NCBI GenBank assembly: GCA_963169355.1
Contig: CAUJCR010000015.1
Span: forward strand, 1-64,000
Length of the DNA stretch: 64,000 nucleotides
Source: Bacteroidota bacterium
GTDB lineage: Bacteria > Bacteroidota > Bacteroidia > B-17B0 > Aurantibacillaceae
Reading direction: 5' to 3'
A program made the translations under genes and the position numbers. Below are positions 30,883 through 40,780 of the stretch, piece by piece. Every line of letters starts with the position of its first letter. Positions within the stretch are counted from its first letter, which is position 1. The notes under the pieces are model-generated. The model did not search any database. It saw only the letters and a list, made by a program, of their open reading frames with translations, and had not been told where the DNA came from.

Positions 30883-33800
30883 ATGAGCACAATACAACAA
30901 GAATTAGAAAAACGCATATTGGTGATTGATGGTGCCATGGGCACTCAAATACAACAATATAAACTCGAGGAAAAAGATTATAGAGGGAAACGCTTTGCCA
31001 ACTGGCCTGTAGATGTAAAAGGAAATAATGATTTATTATCCATTACAAAACCAGAAATTATAAAAACCATCCATAAAGAATATTTAAAAGCAGGAGCCGA
31101 TATTATTGAAACCAACACATTTAGTGGCACCACCATTGCCATGGCCGATTATGAGATGCAGGACTTGGTGTATGAACTCAACTATGAATCGGCTAAAATT
31201 GCCAAAGAAGCCATTGCTGAGTTTTATAAAGAATTTCCGGAGCAAGCCACTACCAAAAAATTTGTAGCTGGAGCCATTGGTCCTACTAACCGAACCTTAT
31301 CTTTATCGCCCAATGTAAACGACCCAGGTTTTAGAGCCATTACCTTTGATGAATTAGTAGCTGCTTACAAAGAACAAGTAAAAGGATTAATAGATGGCGG
31401 AGCTGATATTTTATTAATAGAAACTATTTTTGATACCCTAAATGCCAAAGCGGCCTTATTTGCCATACAAGAACATGGCAAAGAAATAAATCGCAAAATG
31501 CCTGTAATGGTATCTGGTACCATTACCGATGCTAGTGGTCGTACCTTATCGGGGCAAACAACCGAGGCCTTTTTAAATTCAGTGTCGCATGTTGATTTAT
31601 TAAGTATTGGTTTAAATTGTGCTTTAGGTGCAAAAGATATGCGACCTTATTTAGAGGAGTTATCTAACAAAGCCCCATTTTTTATTAGTGCTTATCCTAA
31701 TGCGGGTTTACCCAATCAGTTTGGCGAATACGACCAAGATGCTCACGAGATGGGGCATCAAATAGAAGATTTTTTAAAAGCAGGATTTATAAATATTGTA
31801 GGTGGTTGTTGTGGAACCTCGCCAGCACACATTAAACGCATTGCCGAAATTGCAAAAAATTTTAAGCCACGCCAAAAACCTCAACCAGATACATTAATGC
31901 ACTTGAGTGGTTTAGAGCCTGTAACACTACGCCCCGACAGTAATTTTATGAATGTGGGAGAACGTACTAATGTAACGGGTTCAAAAAAATTCTTACGCCT
32001 TATCAATGAACAAAAATTTGAAGAAGCACTTTCTATAGCACGCGAACAAGTAGAAGGTGGTGCACAAGTAATTGATGTTAATATGGACGAAGGAATGTTA
32101 GATGGCGCTAAAACCATGACCACCTTTCTTAATTTAATTGCTTCTGAGCCCGATATTTCGAAAGTACCCATTATGATAGATTCTAGTAAATGGGAAGTAA
32201 TAGAAGCTGGATTAAAATGTGTGCAAGGCAAAGCCATTGTTAATTCCATTTCATTAAAAGAAGGCGAAGCAGCCTTTATTGAACATGCTGCTAAAATAAA
32301 ACAATACGGCGCCGCTGTTATTGTAATGGCATTTGACGAAGAAGGACAAGCTGATACTTACCAACGAAGAATAGATATATGTAAGCGTGCTTATGATATT
32401 TTAGTTCACAAAGTACACTTTACACCACAAGACATCATCTTTGATCCAAATATTTTTCCGGTAGCAACGGGTATGGAAGAACATCGCTTAAATGCCCTCG
32501 ATTTTTTTAATGCTACCAAATGGATAAAAGAAAACTTACCACATGCCAAAGTAAGCGGCGGTGTAAGTAATGTATCGTTTTCATTTAGAGGCAATGATGT
32601 AGTGCGCGAGGCCATACATTCGGCTTTCTTATTTCATGCTATTAAAAACGGCATGGATATGGGTATCGTTAATCCATCTCAACTCGTTGTTTATGACAGC
32701 ATCGATAAAGAACTTTTAGAACATGTAGAAGATGTATTGTTAAATCGCCGTGATGATGCCACCGAGCGATTAATTACACTAGCCGAAAAACTAAAAGGCA
32801 CGAGTAACGAAAAAGCAGAAAAAGACGAAGCCTGGAGAAAAGGCACAGTAAACGAACGATTAACACACGCCTTAGTAAAGGGTATTGTAGAGTATATTGA
32901 AGAAGATGTAGAGGAATGTCGTAAAACAGCCGCAAAAACTTTAGATGTAATTGAAGGGCCATTAATGGACGGAATGAACGTTGTGGGCGATTTATTTGGC
33001 GCTGGTAAAATGTTTTTACCACAAGTTGTAAAAAGTGCCCGAGTAATGAAAAAAGCAGTAGCCTACTTATTACCATTTTTAGAAGAAGAAAAAGCAAAAA
33101 CGGGCGTTACACAAAAAAATAACGGAAAAATATTGTTGGCTACTGTAAAAGGCGATGTACATGATATTGGCAAAAACATTGTAGGAGTGGTGTTGGCTTG
33201 TAATAATTACGAAATTATTGATTTAGGCGTGATGGTATCTTGCGATAAAATATTAGAACAAGCTCGTCATCACAATGTGGATATTATTGGATTAAGCGGA
33301 TTAATTACCCCATCATTAGATGAAATGGTACATGTGGCTAAAGAAATGGAGCGCTTAGGTTTTAAAACGCCTTTATTAATTGGCGGCGCTACTACATCAA
33401 GAGTTCACACCGCTGTAAAGATTGATAAAAATTATTCGGGACCAGTTATTCATGTAAACGATGCTAGTAAATCGGTACCCGTTGCTAGCAACTTAATTTC
33501 AAACGAACTGAGAAAAGGTTTTATGTTGGAAATTGAGAAAGATTATGAGCGCATTCGCGAACAAAATAAAAATGCTCAATCACAAAATAAATTTATTTCG
33601 CTAGCCGAAGCTCAAGCCAATAAATACCCAATAGATTGGGAACGTACCTCAATTACCAAACCTACATTTATTGGTACCAAAGTTTTTACCGATTACGATA
33701 TTAGCGAAATAACACAATATATTGACTGGACACCATTCTTTCACAGTTGGGAATTAAAAGGTTCTTATCCTAAAATTTTTGAAAACGAAAATCATGGCAA

Positions 33801-34566
33801 AGAGGCCAAAAAATTATTTGATGATGCCCAACACATGCTTCAACAAATCATTAAAAACAAATGGTTAAGTGCCAGAGCGGTTATAGGTTTTTATCCAGCT
33901 AATAGCATTGGCGATGACATTGCAGTGTATAACGAAACAGGAAAACAAACTCATACATTTCACACCATTCGCCAACAAACTAAAAAACCAGCTGGGCAAT
34001 ACAATGTAGCCTTATCCGATTTCATCAAACCATCTCAAGACAATCAATTGCCAAGCGATTACATTGGCGCATTTGCGGTAAGCACTGGTTTTGGAATAGA
34101 TGAGCAAATTGAAGTATTTAGAAAAGACTTTGACGATTACAGTGTGATTATGCTAAAAGCATTAGCCGACCGCTTAGCCGAAGCATTTGCCGAATTAATG
34201 CACAAACGTGTTCGTAAAGAATTTTGGGGATTTGCAAAAGATGAAAACCTCAGCAATGATGAATTAATAAAAGAAGAATACATTGGCATTCGTCCAGCGC
34301 CTGGTTATCCGGCGCAACCCGACCACACCGAGAAAAATACCATTTGGAATTTACTAAAGGTAGAAGAAAATACAGGTATTCAACTCACCGAAGGTTTAGC
34401 GATGGTGCCTACCGCAGCGGTAAGTGGTTTATATTTCTCGCATCCTAATGCACATTATTTTGGAGTTGGAAAAATTAATAAAGAGCAATTAGAAGATTAC
34501 GCCAAACGTAAACAAATGGATATTGATGTAATGGAACGTTGGCTAAGTAGTGCCTTGAATTATTAA
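30883..34566 (+). CDS. metH: Cobalamin-dependent methionine synthase
   Basis: 1227 residues, all four modules present. The homocysteine domain has zinc cysteines in SIGLNCALG and [10 protein letters not shown]. The methyltetrahydrofolate domain is next ([20 protein letters not shown]...). The cobalamin domain has the DxHxxG motif in [13 protein letters not shown], about 756-765, and the activation domain ends the protein ([30 protein letters not shown]). It transfers a methyl group from methyltetrahydrofolate to homocysteine. Expression is under a SAM-I riboswitch. The full length means that reactivation by SAM is possible. Confidence 0.97.
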   Translation: MSTIQQELEKRILVIDGAMGTQIQQYKLEEKDYRGKRFANWPVDVKGNNDLLSITKPEIIKTIHKEYLKAGADIIETNTFSGTTIAMADYEMQDLVYELNYESAKIAKEAIAEFYKEFPEQATTKKFVAGAIGPTNRTLSLSPNVNDPGFRAITFDELVAAYKEQVKGLIDGGADILLIETIFDTLNAKAALFAIQEHGKEINRKMPVMVSGTITDASGRTLSGQTTEAFLNSVSHVDLLSIGLNCALGAKDMRPYLEELSNKAPFFISAYPNAGLPNQFGEYDQDAHEMGHQIEDFLKAGFINIVGGCCGTSPAHIKRIAEIAKNFKPRQKPQPDTLMHLSGLEPVTLRPDSNFMNVGERTNVTGSKKFLRLINEQKFEEALSIAREQVEGGAQVIDVNMDEGMLDGAKTMTTFLNLIASEPDISKVPIMIDSSKWEVIEAGLKCVQGKAIVNSISLKEGEAAFIEHAAKIKQYGAAVIVMAFDEEGQADTYQRRIDICKRAYDILVHKVHFTPQDIIFDPNIFPVATGMEEHRLNALDFFNATKWIKENLPHAKVSGGVSNVSFSFRGNDVVREAIHSAFLFHAIKNGMDMGIVNPSQLVVYDSIDKELLEHVEDVLLNRRDDATERLITLAEKLKGTSNEKAEKDEAWRKGTVNERLTHALVKGIVEYIEEDVEECRKTAAKTLDVIEGPLMDGMNVVGDLFGAGKMFLPQVVKSARVMKKAVAYLLPFLEEEKAKTGVTQKNNGKILLATVKGDVHDIGKNIVGVVLACNNYEIIDLGVMVSCDKILEQARHHNVDIIGLSGLITPSLDEMVHVAKEMERLGFKTPLLIGGATTSRVHTAVKIDKNYSGPVIHVNDASKSVPVASNLISNELRKGFMLEIEKDYERIREQNKNAQSQNKFISLAEAQANKYPIDWERTSITKPTFIGTKVFTDYDISEITQYIDWTPFFHSWELKGSYPKIFENENHGKEAKKLFDDAQHMLQQIIKNKWLSARAVIGFYPANSIGDDIAVYNETGKQTHTFHTIRQQTKKPAGQYNVALSDFIKPSQDNQLPSDYIGAFAVSTGFGIDEQIEVFRKDFDDYSVIMLKALADRLAEAFAELMHKRVRKEFWGFAKDENLSNDELIKEEYIGIRPAPGYPAQPDHTEKNTIWNLLKVEENTGIQLTEGLAMVPTAAVSGLYFSHPNAHYFGVGKINKEQLEDYAKRKQMDIDVMERWLSSALNY

Positions 34567-34571
34567 AGCAA

Positions 34572-35882
34572 CTAAATTCCAAGTTCTTTAGCTTGCTGAG
34601 AAGATTTACTTGGATTCCAACTATCCTCATAAGATTTCTTAAAGAAGAACTCTTGCACATAAGCTATGGAGCGAACAAATCTTAAATAAAAACCAAAATA
34701 AAAAACCATACAAGGTAAATAAGGTAAGAAATAGTAAACTGGCGCATTTTTACGATTTCTAAACAAAGAGAAAATTAAGAACTTAAGGAAGTTGTTGGTA
34801 GTATAAAGTAAGATATTAAATGGGAATATAAATCCTAACAAAGATGTGTAATTGATAACCATATCAAATAAATAAATCCACCATTTAATGTTTAGTATAA
34901 TATTGTAGGTAATGTTTTCTGCACTCGATACAAAATTTGAGAATCGAAAAGTAGCATTGGGATAAAATACATCTTTATGTTTCCTTACACGAAATCGAAT
35001 AATTGATTTATCCCATCTTAATCTTTGCTTAACTAATTTTTTAAAGGTACTTGGTACACTTGTTTGACATACAGCCTCTGGTTCAAATTTAATAAGATAG
35101 CCCAGCTTTCTTAATTTCACGGTTATATCGCCATCTAATCCAGGTCCAATATCCCAACCACCTACTCTATCTAAAGCCTCTCTTTTAAAAGCTCCAAATG
35201 CTCCAGACACTAAACGATAAATACCCAATGAACTAGAAGTAATACGACCTACCGAAATGGTATCAGAATACTCAATAGCTTGTAGAGTAGCACATAAACT
35301 TTCTTTATAATTTCTTACTAAAATATTCCCACCCACAGCGCCTACATTTTCTTCTAAGTAAAAAGGAATAATAATTTTTTCAATGGCATCATTATCATAA
35401 CTACAATCAGCATCTAAATGAACAACAATACTTCCTTTTGAAAAACGATAACCTAAGTTGGCAGCAGAGGCTTTTCCTCCACGAACATCGTTACGTAAAA
35501 ACAAATCAATTAATCCATTTCTTTGTAAGCTTTTACAAATTTGTTCAGTATCGTCATCCGAACCATCATCTATAACAATAAATTCAAAATTTTGATAGGT
35601 TTGTTCCTTTAAGGAATTTACCAGTTTAAAGATGTGCTTTCCCTCATTTTTTCCAGGAACAATAATTGAAACAAATGGTCTTTCAATAAATAATCTTCTG
35701 CGAGCATTTGCATACAATTCATTGCGTTTTTTTTCACGTAATTTCCAAACTAATAAAACGGCTAACTCAAAAATAAAGAAGCGTGCAAATTCAAAAAACA
35801 CAAAGAACCAAAAAATTCGAATGAGTTTTGTAGGACCAACCTCAGTTATATAATTAAAAAAATTATCTAAGGCTTCTATCAT
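34572..35882 (-). CDS. Membrane glycosyltransferase family 2, polysaccharide synthase
   Basis: 436 residues. A membrane helix near the N-terminus is followed by a GT-A domain with the processive synthase motifs: IVIDDGSDDD, LDADCSYDN, GLDGDITVK and QRLRW (the Q-x-x-R-W motif). Several C-terminal helices follow (WWIYLFDMVINYTSLLGFIF and others). This pattern fits poly-N-acetylglucosamine or hyaluronan-type synthases. The start codon overlaps the stop of the TackOD1 gene by 4 bases (ATGA). It is the last gene of a four-gene operon, which suggests the polymer made here is exported by the products of the first two genes. Confidence 0.9.
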   Translation of the reverse strand: MIEALDNFFNYITEVGPTKLIRIFWFFVFFEFARFFIFELAVLLVWKLREKKRNELYANARRRLFIERPFVSIIVPGKNEGKHIFKLVNSLKEQTYQNFEFIVIDDGSDDDTEQICKSLQRNGLIDLFLRNDVRGGKASAANLGYRFSKGSIVVHLDADCSYDNDAIEKIIIPFYLEENVGAVGGNILVRNYKESLCATLQAIEYSDTISVGRITSSSLGIYRLVSGAFGAFKREALDRVGGWDIGPGLDGDITVKLRKLGYLIKFEPEAVCQTSVPSTFKKLVKQRLRWDKSIIRFRVRKHKDVFYPNATFRFSNFVSSAENITYNIILNIKWWIYLFDMVINYTSLLGFIFPFNILLYTTNNFLKFLIFSLFRNRKNAPVYYFLPYLPCMVFYFGFYLRFVRSIAYVQEFFFKKSYEDSWNPSKSSQQAKELGI

Positions 35883-37321
35883 GCTTTTTCAACCAAATCT
35901 TTAATAATATTTTGGATTTGTTTGTCGAAACTTACTTCCTTACTAATAGATGCCACATGAGTTGCTATTTCAAGTTGAAAACGGTCAAAATTATTCATAA
36001 CCAATTCTTCAATCATATCGGTAATTTTCATAACCATAAAATTAGAATTCTCTAATGTTTCATCATTGATACACACAGAAATAACCGATGGATTATTGAT
36101 GCAAATAAAATCAGCAGGTGTAATATTAGATCGAATCATCGCTACAAACTCCGACAATAATGATTTTTCTTTTGAGCGCCCTATTGCACGATATAAATCA
36201 AAGATATTAGTAAAATAAAACACAACTATATTTGAATTTAAACTAGCATTAGCTTTCATACGCTCCTGTTCATAATGCATCATCGTAGCAAACATCTTGG
36301 TATTTAATGTCCCTACAACCTCATCACTTAAAGCATAATCAGATGAAGCAATTCCGCTTAGGGCTGAAGTTCTACCTTTTTTAGTTAATTTATATACATT
36401 AATATTTTTCGACACTAAAAATTGTACATCTGTATCAGTTGCACATTGAATACATTTAGCCTTTACTGTATAATCTTGAAACACTTCATTGCAATTTTGA
36501 CAGTGATTGATAATTGAAGGTTTATCATAATCCACACCAATGTGTCTTAAATTCTTAGTGCATTTTGGACAATTTAAAACAGTATCTATATTATTTTTAA
36601 AATCACTTATTGCACCAATGTATCCACAAGGGAAGTGATGAACTAAATCCTCCGAACGCATATTAGCCGAATTACAATTAGGGCAAATTTCTCTATAAGA
36701 TAAATGTCCGCCTTTGCAATTACTACATAAATAAACTCTGTCGTAAAAGTCTGGCCAAATTAAATTTTCTTTTTCAGCCCATTCTAATATTTCTAAAACT
36801 TTCGCTTCTTCAAAAGCATCATAATTAACCGAAACTATCGGGTAACTATAACCAATTGAAGAATTCATATCAGCATGTGGTTTCAAATTGTTTACACCTC
36901 TTGTAAACATAAAATTTAAAACCTTTTTAAATATTTGAATCTCAATAGAACTTGATGCCGATTGTTCTAGTTGCGTTATACGCATCTGAATTTGATTAAT
37001 ATCGTTAATAGTTTCTGGAATCTGTTCAAATGAAACGACTGAACCATCTGTTAATTCCTTGATATATGGATCATCATTATCTCTATTATTAATTAAAAAA
37101 ATAGGCTTTAAATAGAATTCAATTTTAGAGTGTGATCTAAATTTTTTAATAATAATTCGTGTAAAATCAACGTCTCTAGCATCTAATATGATAGCATCAT
37201 AATTTTCATATTGCTCTATCATAAGCGAACTAAATGATTCAATAAAATAAAATGATTTATTGAAAAATGTAATCACATTATCTTTAAATTCAATTTTGTC
37301 TTTTGCTATTTTATTAATCAT
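35879..37321 (-). CDS. TackOD1-like zinc-ribbon protein with degenerate GGDEF domain
   Basis: 480 residues and no signal peptide. The first 120 or so residues look like a receiver-type domain (YDAIILDARDVDFTR). A zinc-ribbon array follows with five CxxC pairs (CSNC, CPNC, CPKC, CQNC, CIQC), which I match to the TackOD1 domain by pattern. The C-terminal 170 residues resemble a GGDEF fold, but the signature loop reads INNPSVISVCIND, so it cannot make c-di-GMP. It may be a binding or regulatory subunit of the synthase. It is packed tightly between the HlyD-like and GT2 genes. Confidence 0.78.
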   Translation of the reverse strand: MINKIAKDKIEFKDNVITFFNKSFYFIESFSSLMIEQYENYDAIILDARDVDFTRIIIKKFRSHSKIEFYLKPIFLINNRDNDDPYIKELTDGSVVSFEQIPETINDINQIQMRITQLEQSASSSIEIQIFKKVLNFMFTRGVNNLKPHADMNSSIGYSYPIVSVNYDAFEEAKVLEILEWAEKENLIWPDFYDRVYLCSNCKGGHLSYREICPNCNSANMRSEDLVHHFPCGYIGAISDFKNNIDTVLNCPKCTKNLRHIGVDYDKPSIINHCQNCNEVFQDYTVKAKCIQCATDTDVQFLVSKNINVYKLTKKGRTSALSGIASSDYALSDEVVGTLNTKMFATMMHYEQERMKANASLNSNIVVFYFTNIFDLYRAIGRSKEKSLLSEFVAMIRSNITPADFICINNPSVISVCINDETLENSNFMVMKITDMIEELVMNNFDRFQLEIATHVASISKEVSFDKQIQNIIKDLVEKA

Positions 37322-37324
37322 ATT

Positions 37325-38452
37325 TTAATTGAATTTTAATTTAGAAATATCTACACTCATTTTATAAAACGTTTTCCACTTCACAAATTCTGCCGAATCT
37401 TTAGGATAAATATCACCAGCTATACTTCGGGTGGTAGGCTCATATTTTTTCTGAAATTCTTCAGGTAAAGTATAAGTGGCAATATAAAATCGTTTAAGAA
37501 CTCCTACAGATGTAGTACCATCAGGAAAAGTTACATTAAATTCATCGCCAACTTTAAAATATCTTAAGTCTTCTTGCTCAAAAAAAGCTTTGATATAAGC
37601 TGGATGAGATTGATGTATGGAAATAATATCTTCTGTTTTCAAAACAGTTTCAAAATCATGGGCATAAATTCTAGTTGCAATTCCATTTACAGGTGATTTA
37701 AAATATTTTGGTTCCGTTAATAACTCTTCGCTAAACAATAGTTTTTGAGAATCATCCATATTACTACCGCCTCCGCCTGTTGATGAATAAATTCGTGGCG
37801 ACTTATATGTAGCCGAATTAACTTGCGGACCCAATGTTTTAATTAAACCATATAATTCGTTATTTTCTTTCTGTAATTTTTTATTGAGAGTTTCTAATTT
37901 TAAAATTTCATTTTGAACATAATCTAATCTTGTTTTTGGCAAAACATCTAGTATAACTTCATTTGTCAATCGTTTAATCTCACTTTTAAAAGTAGTTATT
38001 AAGCCTTCGTTTTCGGCAATATCTATATTATTTAAGGCGATTTTTTTCTTTATAGAAAAGATTTCTTTTACCCACCAATCGTCTTTTTTGTCTCCTACTA
38101 TTGAACCAATACTTATAGATTGCGAAGCACTATTACCATTAATATCATCATCTCTATCCAAAGCATAAGAAAACAAAGTATCATTAACTTGTATGCTATC
38201 TCCTTCATGAACTTTAAAATTAATAATGCGAGCATCATCTGTTAATCTAATTTTGGTACTTTCAATAATGACATGCCCATACGCATTTATATATGCAAAT
38301 TTGAATAAAAAGTAATATGCTAAAAATAGCAAGAACAATCCTAATAAGCATAGATATAAAATTCTATCCCAGTTACGTTGTTTCTTTTTTTTAACTTTCT
38401 CGTTTACAACTCTAATTAATGATTTATTTCTTTGAAAATTTATACTTTTCAT
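37325..38452 (-). CDS. HlyD-type membrane fusion protein
   Basis: 375 residues. A cytoplasmic N-terminus (about 30 residues, basic) and one membrane helix (ILYLCLLGLFLLFLAYYFLF) are followed by the periplasmic half: a lipoyl-like strand (GHVIIESTKIRLTDDARI..KVHEGDSIQVNDTLF), a long coiled-coil hairpin and a beta-barrel region (YFKSPVNGIATRIYAHD, FKVGDEFNVTFPDG). Such proteins bridge the inner and outer membranes. The start codon abuts the stop of the exporter-like gene. The partner is probably the TolC-like protein encoded just before it. Confidence 0.88.
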   Translation of the reverse strand: MKSINFQRNKSLIRVVNEKVKKKKQRNWDRILYLCLLGLFLLFLAYYFLFKFAYINAYGHVIIESTKIRLTDDARIINFKVHEGDSIQVNDTLFSYALDRDDDINGNSASQSISIGSIVGDKKDDWWVKEIFSIKKKIALNNIDIAENEGLITTFKSEIKRLTNEVILDVLPKTRLDYVQNEILKLETLNKKLQKENNELYGLIKTLGPQVNSATYKSPRIYSSTGGGGSNMDDSQKLLFSEELLTEPKYFKSPVNGIATRIYAHDFETVLKTEDIISIHQSHPAYIKAFFEQEDLRYFKVGDEFNVTFPDGTTSVGVLKRFYIATYTLPEEFQKKYEPTTRSIAGDIYPKDSAEFVKWKTFYKMSVDISKLKFN

Positions 38453-40546
38453 TTATTTGTCATCTTCATTTTTTATTTGAATACTTTGCTTATCAAATTG
38501 AATAAGATCATCTAAATCATGATAAGCTTTCTTCGTAATTTTTATTTTCTCAAACATGGTCTCCATCTCCGTTCTATTCTTAAAGTCTTTCGTTCTAAAT
38601 GCTAAAACACATTTATCACCTAGCAATTGCACTTCTTCAATCAATTTCTTATTTAAAAATTCTATATCTACATTCTCATAAGCCATCAGATAAATCAAAT
38701 TACAAACACTATTAATTTCTTTTAGTACATTTTCTGGGTAATTTAAAGGAATGGAAACAGATAACTCTAAATGATTAGCATCTGTAAATTGCTTAGCCTC
38801 TTTTAATAATTGTAGATACAAGTTAAAGTGCTTTTCTTTATCCTCTTTAAATCCTTCTAGTGTATGAGGTTCAATATCTAAATGAATTCCTTTTACTAAT
38901 TTTAATTCAGTATTCATTTTAAGTGTATCTAAATATCCCTTTATTCCATTAAATAATAATTTATTACTTCCAATCATTAAATGAATTGGGCTTGTATATT
39001 GCTGACGAATAAATTCATTTAATTGCAATAAATAACTCTTTGTAGGATGGTATGAGATAAGTAAAGGATTAAACTCATTAACCTTGCAAAATTCAGAAAT
39101 AACAGTTTGAGTATGATTCTTAAAAGCGTCACTCCAAATATAAATTGCCTTAAAGGGTGGATTTGTTGAAGCAATATCTAAGTTTGTTAAGTTTAATGGC
39201 TGTGTAAAATCAATAATATTAACGTTAGGAAACTTAGATTTTATATTAATCAATACCTTATATAGTTCTTGTTTTAAATCCAACAATTCTATGGCATTAC
39301 TCCAAAAATCATCTAATATAAATAATGCCGTGTTAGGATTAAATTCCACATCTCCTAGTTTTTGTTTCACGTCTTCTGTTCTTAGTAACTCTATATACAC
39401 CAAGCGTTTATGATATAAATTTTTAAATTGTTTTAATTTATACTGATATTCATAGTATAAATTGAGCAGAAAGCTCTGCGAGTTAACTGTTCGATTAGGG
39501 GCTTGAAAATTATTAATTTGTTGCTGTAGGAAATAATATTCTTTTTTATCCTTTTGATTTAAGGTTAATGGTGCCGATAAATTAAATCCAACCGAAACAT
39601 AAGATCTATCGGGCAGAGTCTGATTATACACATCATAATAACTATATCTAGTATAAGCCTTTAAACTCATTTCTTTAAAATAAGAACTTTGATATTTCGC
39701 AATTTTCGCATAACTTAATGTGTCATTTTGAATGCTATCATGTAACAAACAATGTTGAATTAATTTTTGAACATTAATATCAAGGATTGGTAAATCAACA
39801 TCATTTAAATGTCCTTGTCTTGTTCCAGCATCATTATAATTTTTATAAATATTATATTGAGCATTAATGTCCGTTGTGTTTTGAATTACTTTTAAATAAT
39901 TGTCTTTTGTAATGTGTTTAATTGTCCATAATTGCTCTATAATCCGAGATTGCTCGGTGTTTAAGTTTTGACGATGATTTAAAATCAATAACTTCTTATT
40001 ATTAAAATATCTTATAATCTCTTCGGTTTGAGATGCTTGAAAGGCTTCCAAATTTTCTCTCATTTGTTTTTTTAAAAGCATCTCACGTTCAAGCTTTAAT
40101 AATTTCAATTTTTGCTTATATTCAAACAAGCCATTATTTAATAAGTCCCAATCAATACCGGCAATGGCTCTTCTTTTAAAAACCACTATTTCCTCTGGGT
40201 CAACTAAAGGTGCTTTTAAGTTCTCTTGATAAGCTAATGTAAAGCGTACACCATGTTCTTTTTGATAAATTTGTTGTTGTACTTGATTAGACTTTAACAA
40301 TAAATTCTTATAATTATTTTGCTTTTCATCATCTGATATTTTAAAGGGTTCATTTATTAATTTAGCAGACGAATCAATAATTAAATTATCAAAAGTGGAA
40401 TTTTTATGATTTAACCATATTGTATTTAATTGCTGAATGTATTTAGTAACTACCGAATCAATAGATTGAGAAAATACTTGACATCTGATTCCGTTAAATA
40501 ACATCAGAATAAAAACAATAGCAATATACCGAAACCTAATCATCAA
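38453..40546 (-). CDS. Outer-membrane efflux (TolC-like) protein with a C-terminal glycoside-hydrolase-like domain
   Basis: 697 residues. A signal peptide (YIAIVFILMLFNGIRCQ) is followed by a TolC-like half: long helices rich in Leu, Lys and Gln (KLLKLEREMLLKKQMRENLE) and a strand block YVSVGFNLSAPLTL. After about residue 450 the sequence changes to an alpha/beta pattern with IYIWSDAF, HLMIGSNKLLF, KGIHLDIEPH (about 549-557), LELSVSIPL and YLMAYENVD. This resembles a TIM-barrel glycosidase of the GH18/PgaB sort, with DIE as the likely catalytic segment. The fusion is not one I know. It is the first gene of the operon. Confidence 0.75.
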   Translation of the reverse strand: MMIRFRYIAIVFILMLFNGIRCQVFSQSIDSVVTKYIQQLNTIWLNHKNSTFDNLIIDSSAKLINEPFKISDDEKQNNYKNLLLKSNQVQQQIYQKEHGVRFTLAYQENLKAPLVDPEEIVVFKRRAIAGIDWDLLNNGLFEYKQKLKLLKLEREMLLKKQMRENLEAFQASQTEEIIRYFNNKKLLILNHRQNLNTEQSRIIEQLWTIKHITKDNYLKVIQNTTDINAQYNIYKNYNDAGTRQGHLNDVDLPILDINVQKLIQHCLLHDSIQNDTLSYAKIAKYQSSYFKEMSLKAYTRYSYYDVYNQTLPDRSYVSVGFNLSAPLTLNQKDKKEYYFLQQQINNFQAPNRTVNSQSFLLNLYYEYQYKLKQFKNLYHKRLVYIELLRTEDVKQKLGDVEFNPNTALFILDDFWSNAIELLDLKQELYKVLINIKSKFPNVNIIDFTQPLNLTNLDIASTNPPFKAIYIWSDAFKNHTQTVISEFCKVNEFNPLLISYHPTKSYLLQLNEFIRQQYTSPIHLMIGSNKLLFNGIKGYLDTLKMNTELKLVKGIHLDIEPHTLEGFKEDKEKHFNLYLQLLKEAKQFTDANHLELSVSIPLNYPENVLKEINSVCNLIYLMAYENVDIEFLNKKLIEEVQLLGDKCVLAFRTKDFKNRTEMETMFEKIKITKKAYHDLDDLIQFDKQSIQIKNEDDK

Positions 40547-40557
40547 TTTTAGCGGCG

Positions 40558-40565
40558 CAAATGTA
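40558..40565 (-). promoter_or_regulatory. Candidate -7 element of the exopolysaccharide operon
   Basis: On the minus strand TACATTTG (40565-40558) matches TAnnTTTG exactly and lies only 11 bases before the ATG at 40546, which implies a very short leader. The other side of this 234-base gap carries TACTTTCG (40752-40759) before maeB. Confidence 0.4.
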
Positions 40566-40780
40566 TGTATTTATCTAGTTTTTCACCTATAAAAAATTTG
40601 CAATTGTTGTCAAATTAACACTTTAATAGGAAACTCAATCGATTTAGATTGATTTTTTTACACTTTATACAGAATATCTACGATTTTCAACATTGTTCCT
40701 ATTATAATGAAGAATGTTAAAAATCATTAGCAATTTATGCGCTAAAAACCTTACTTTCGTTTTCTCAAAATACAACATCT

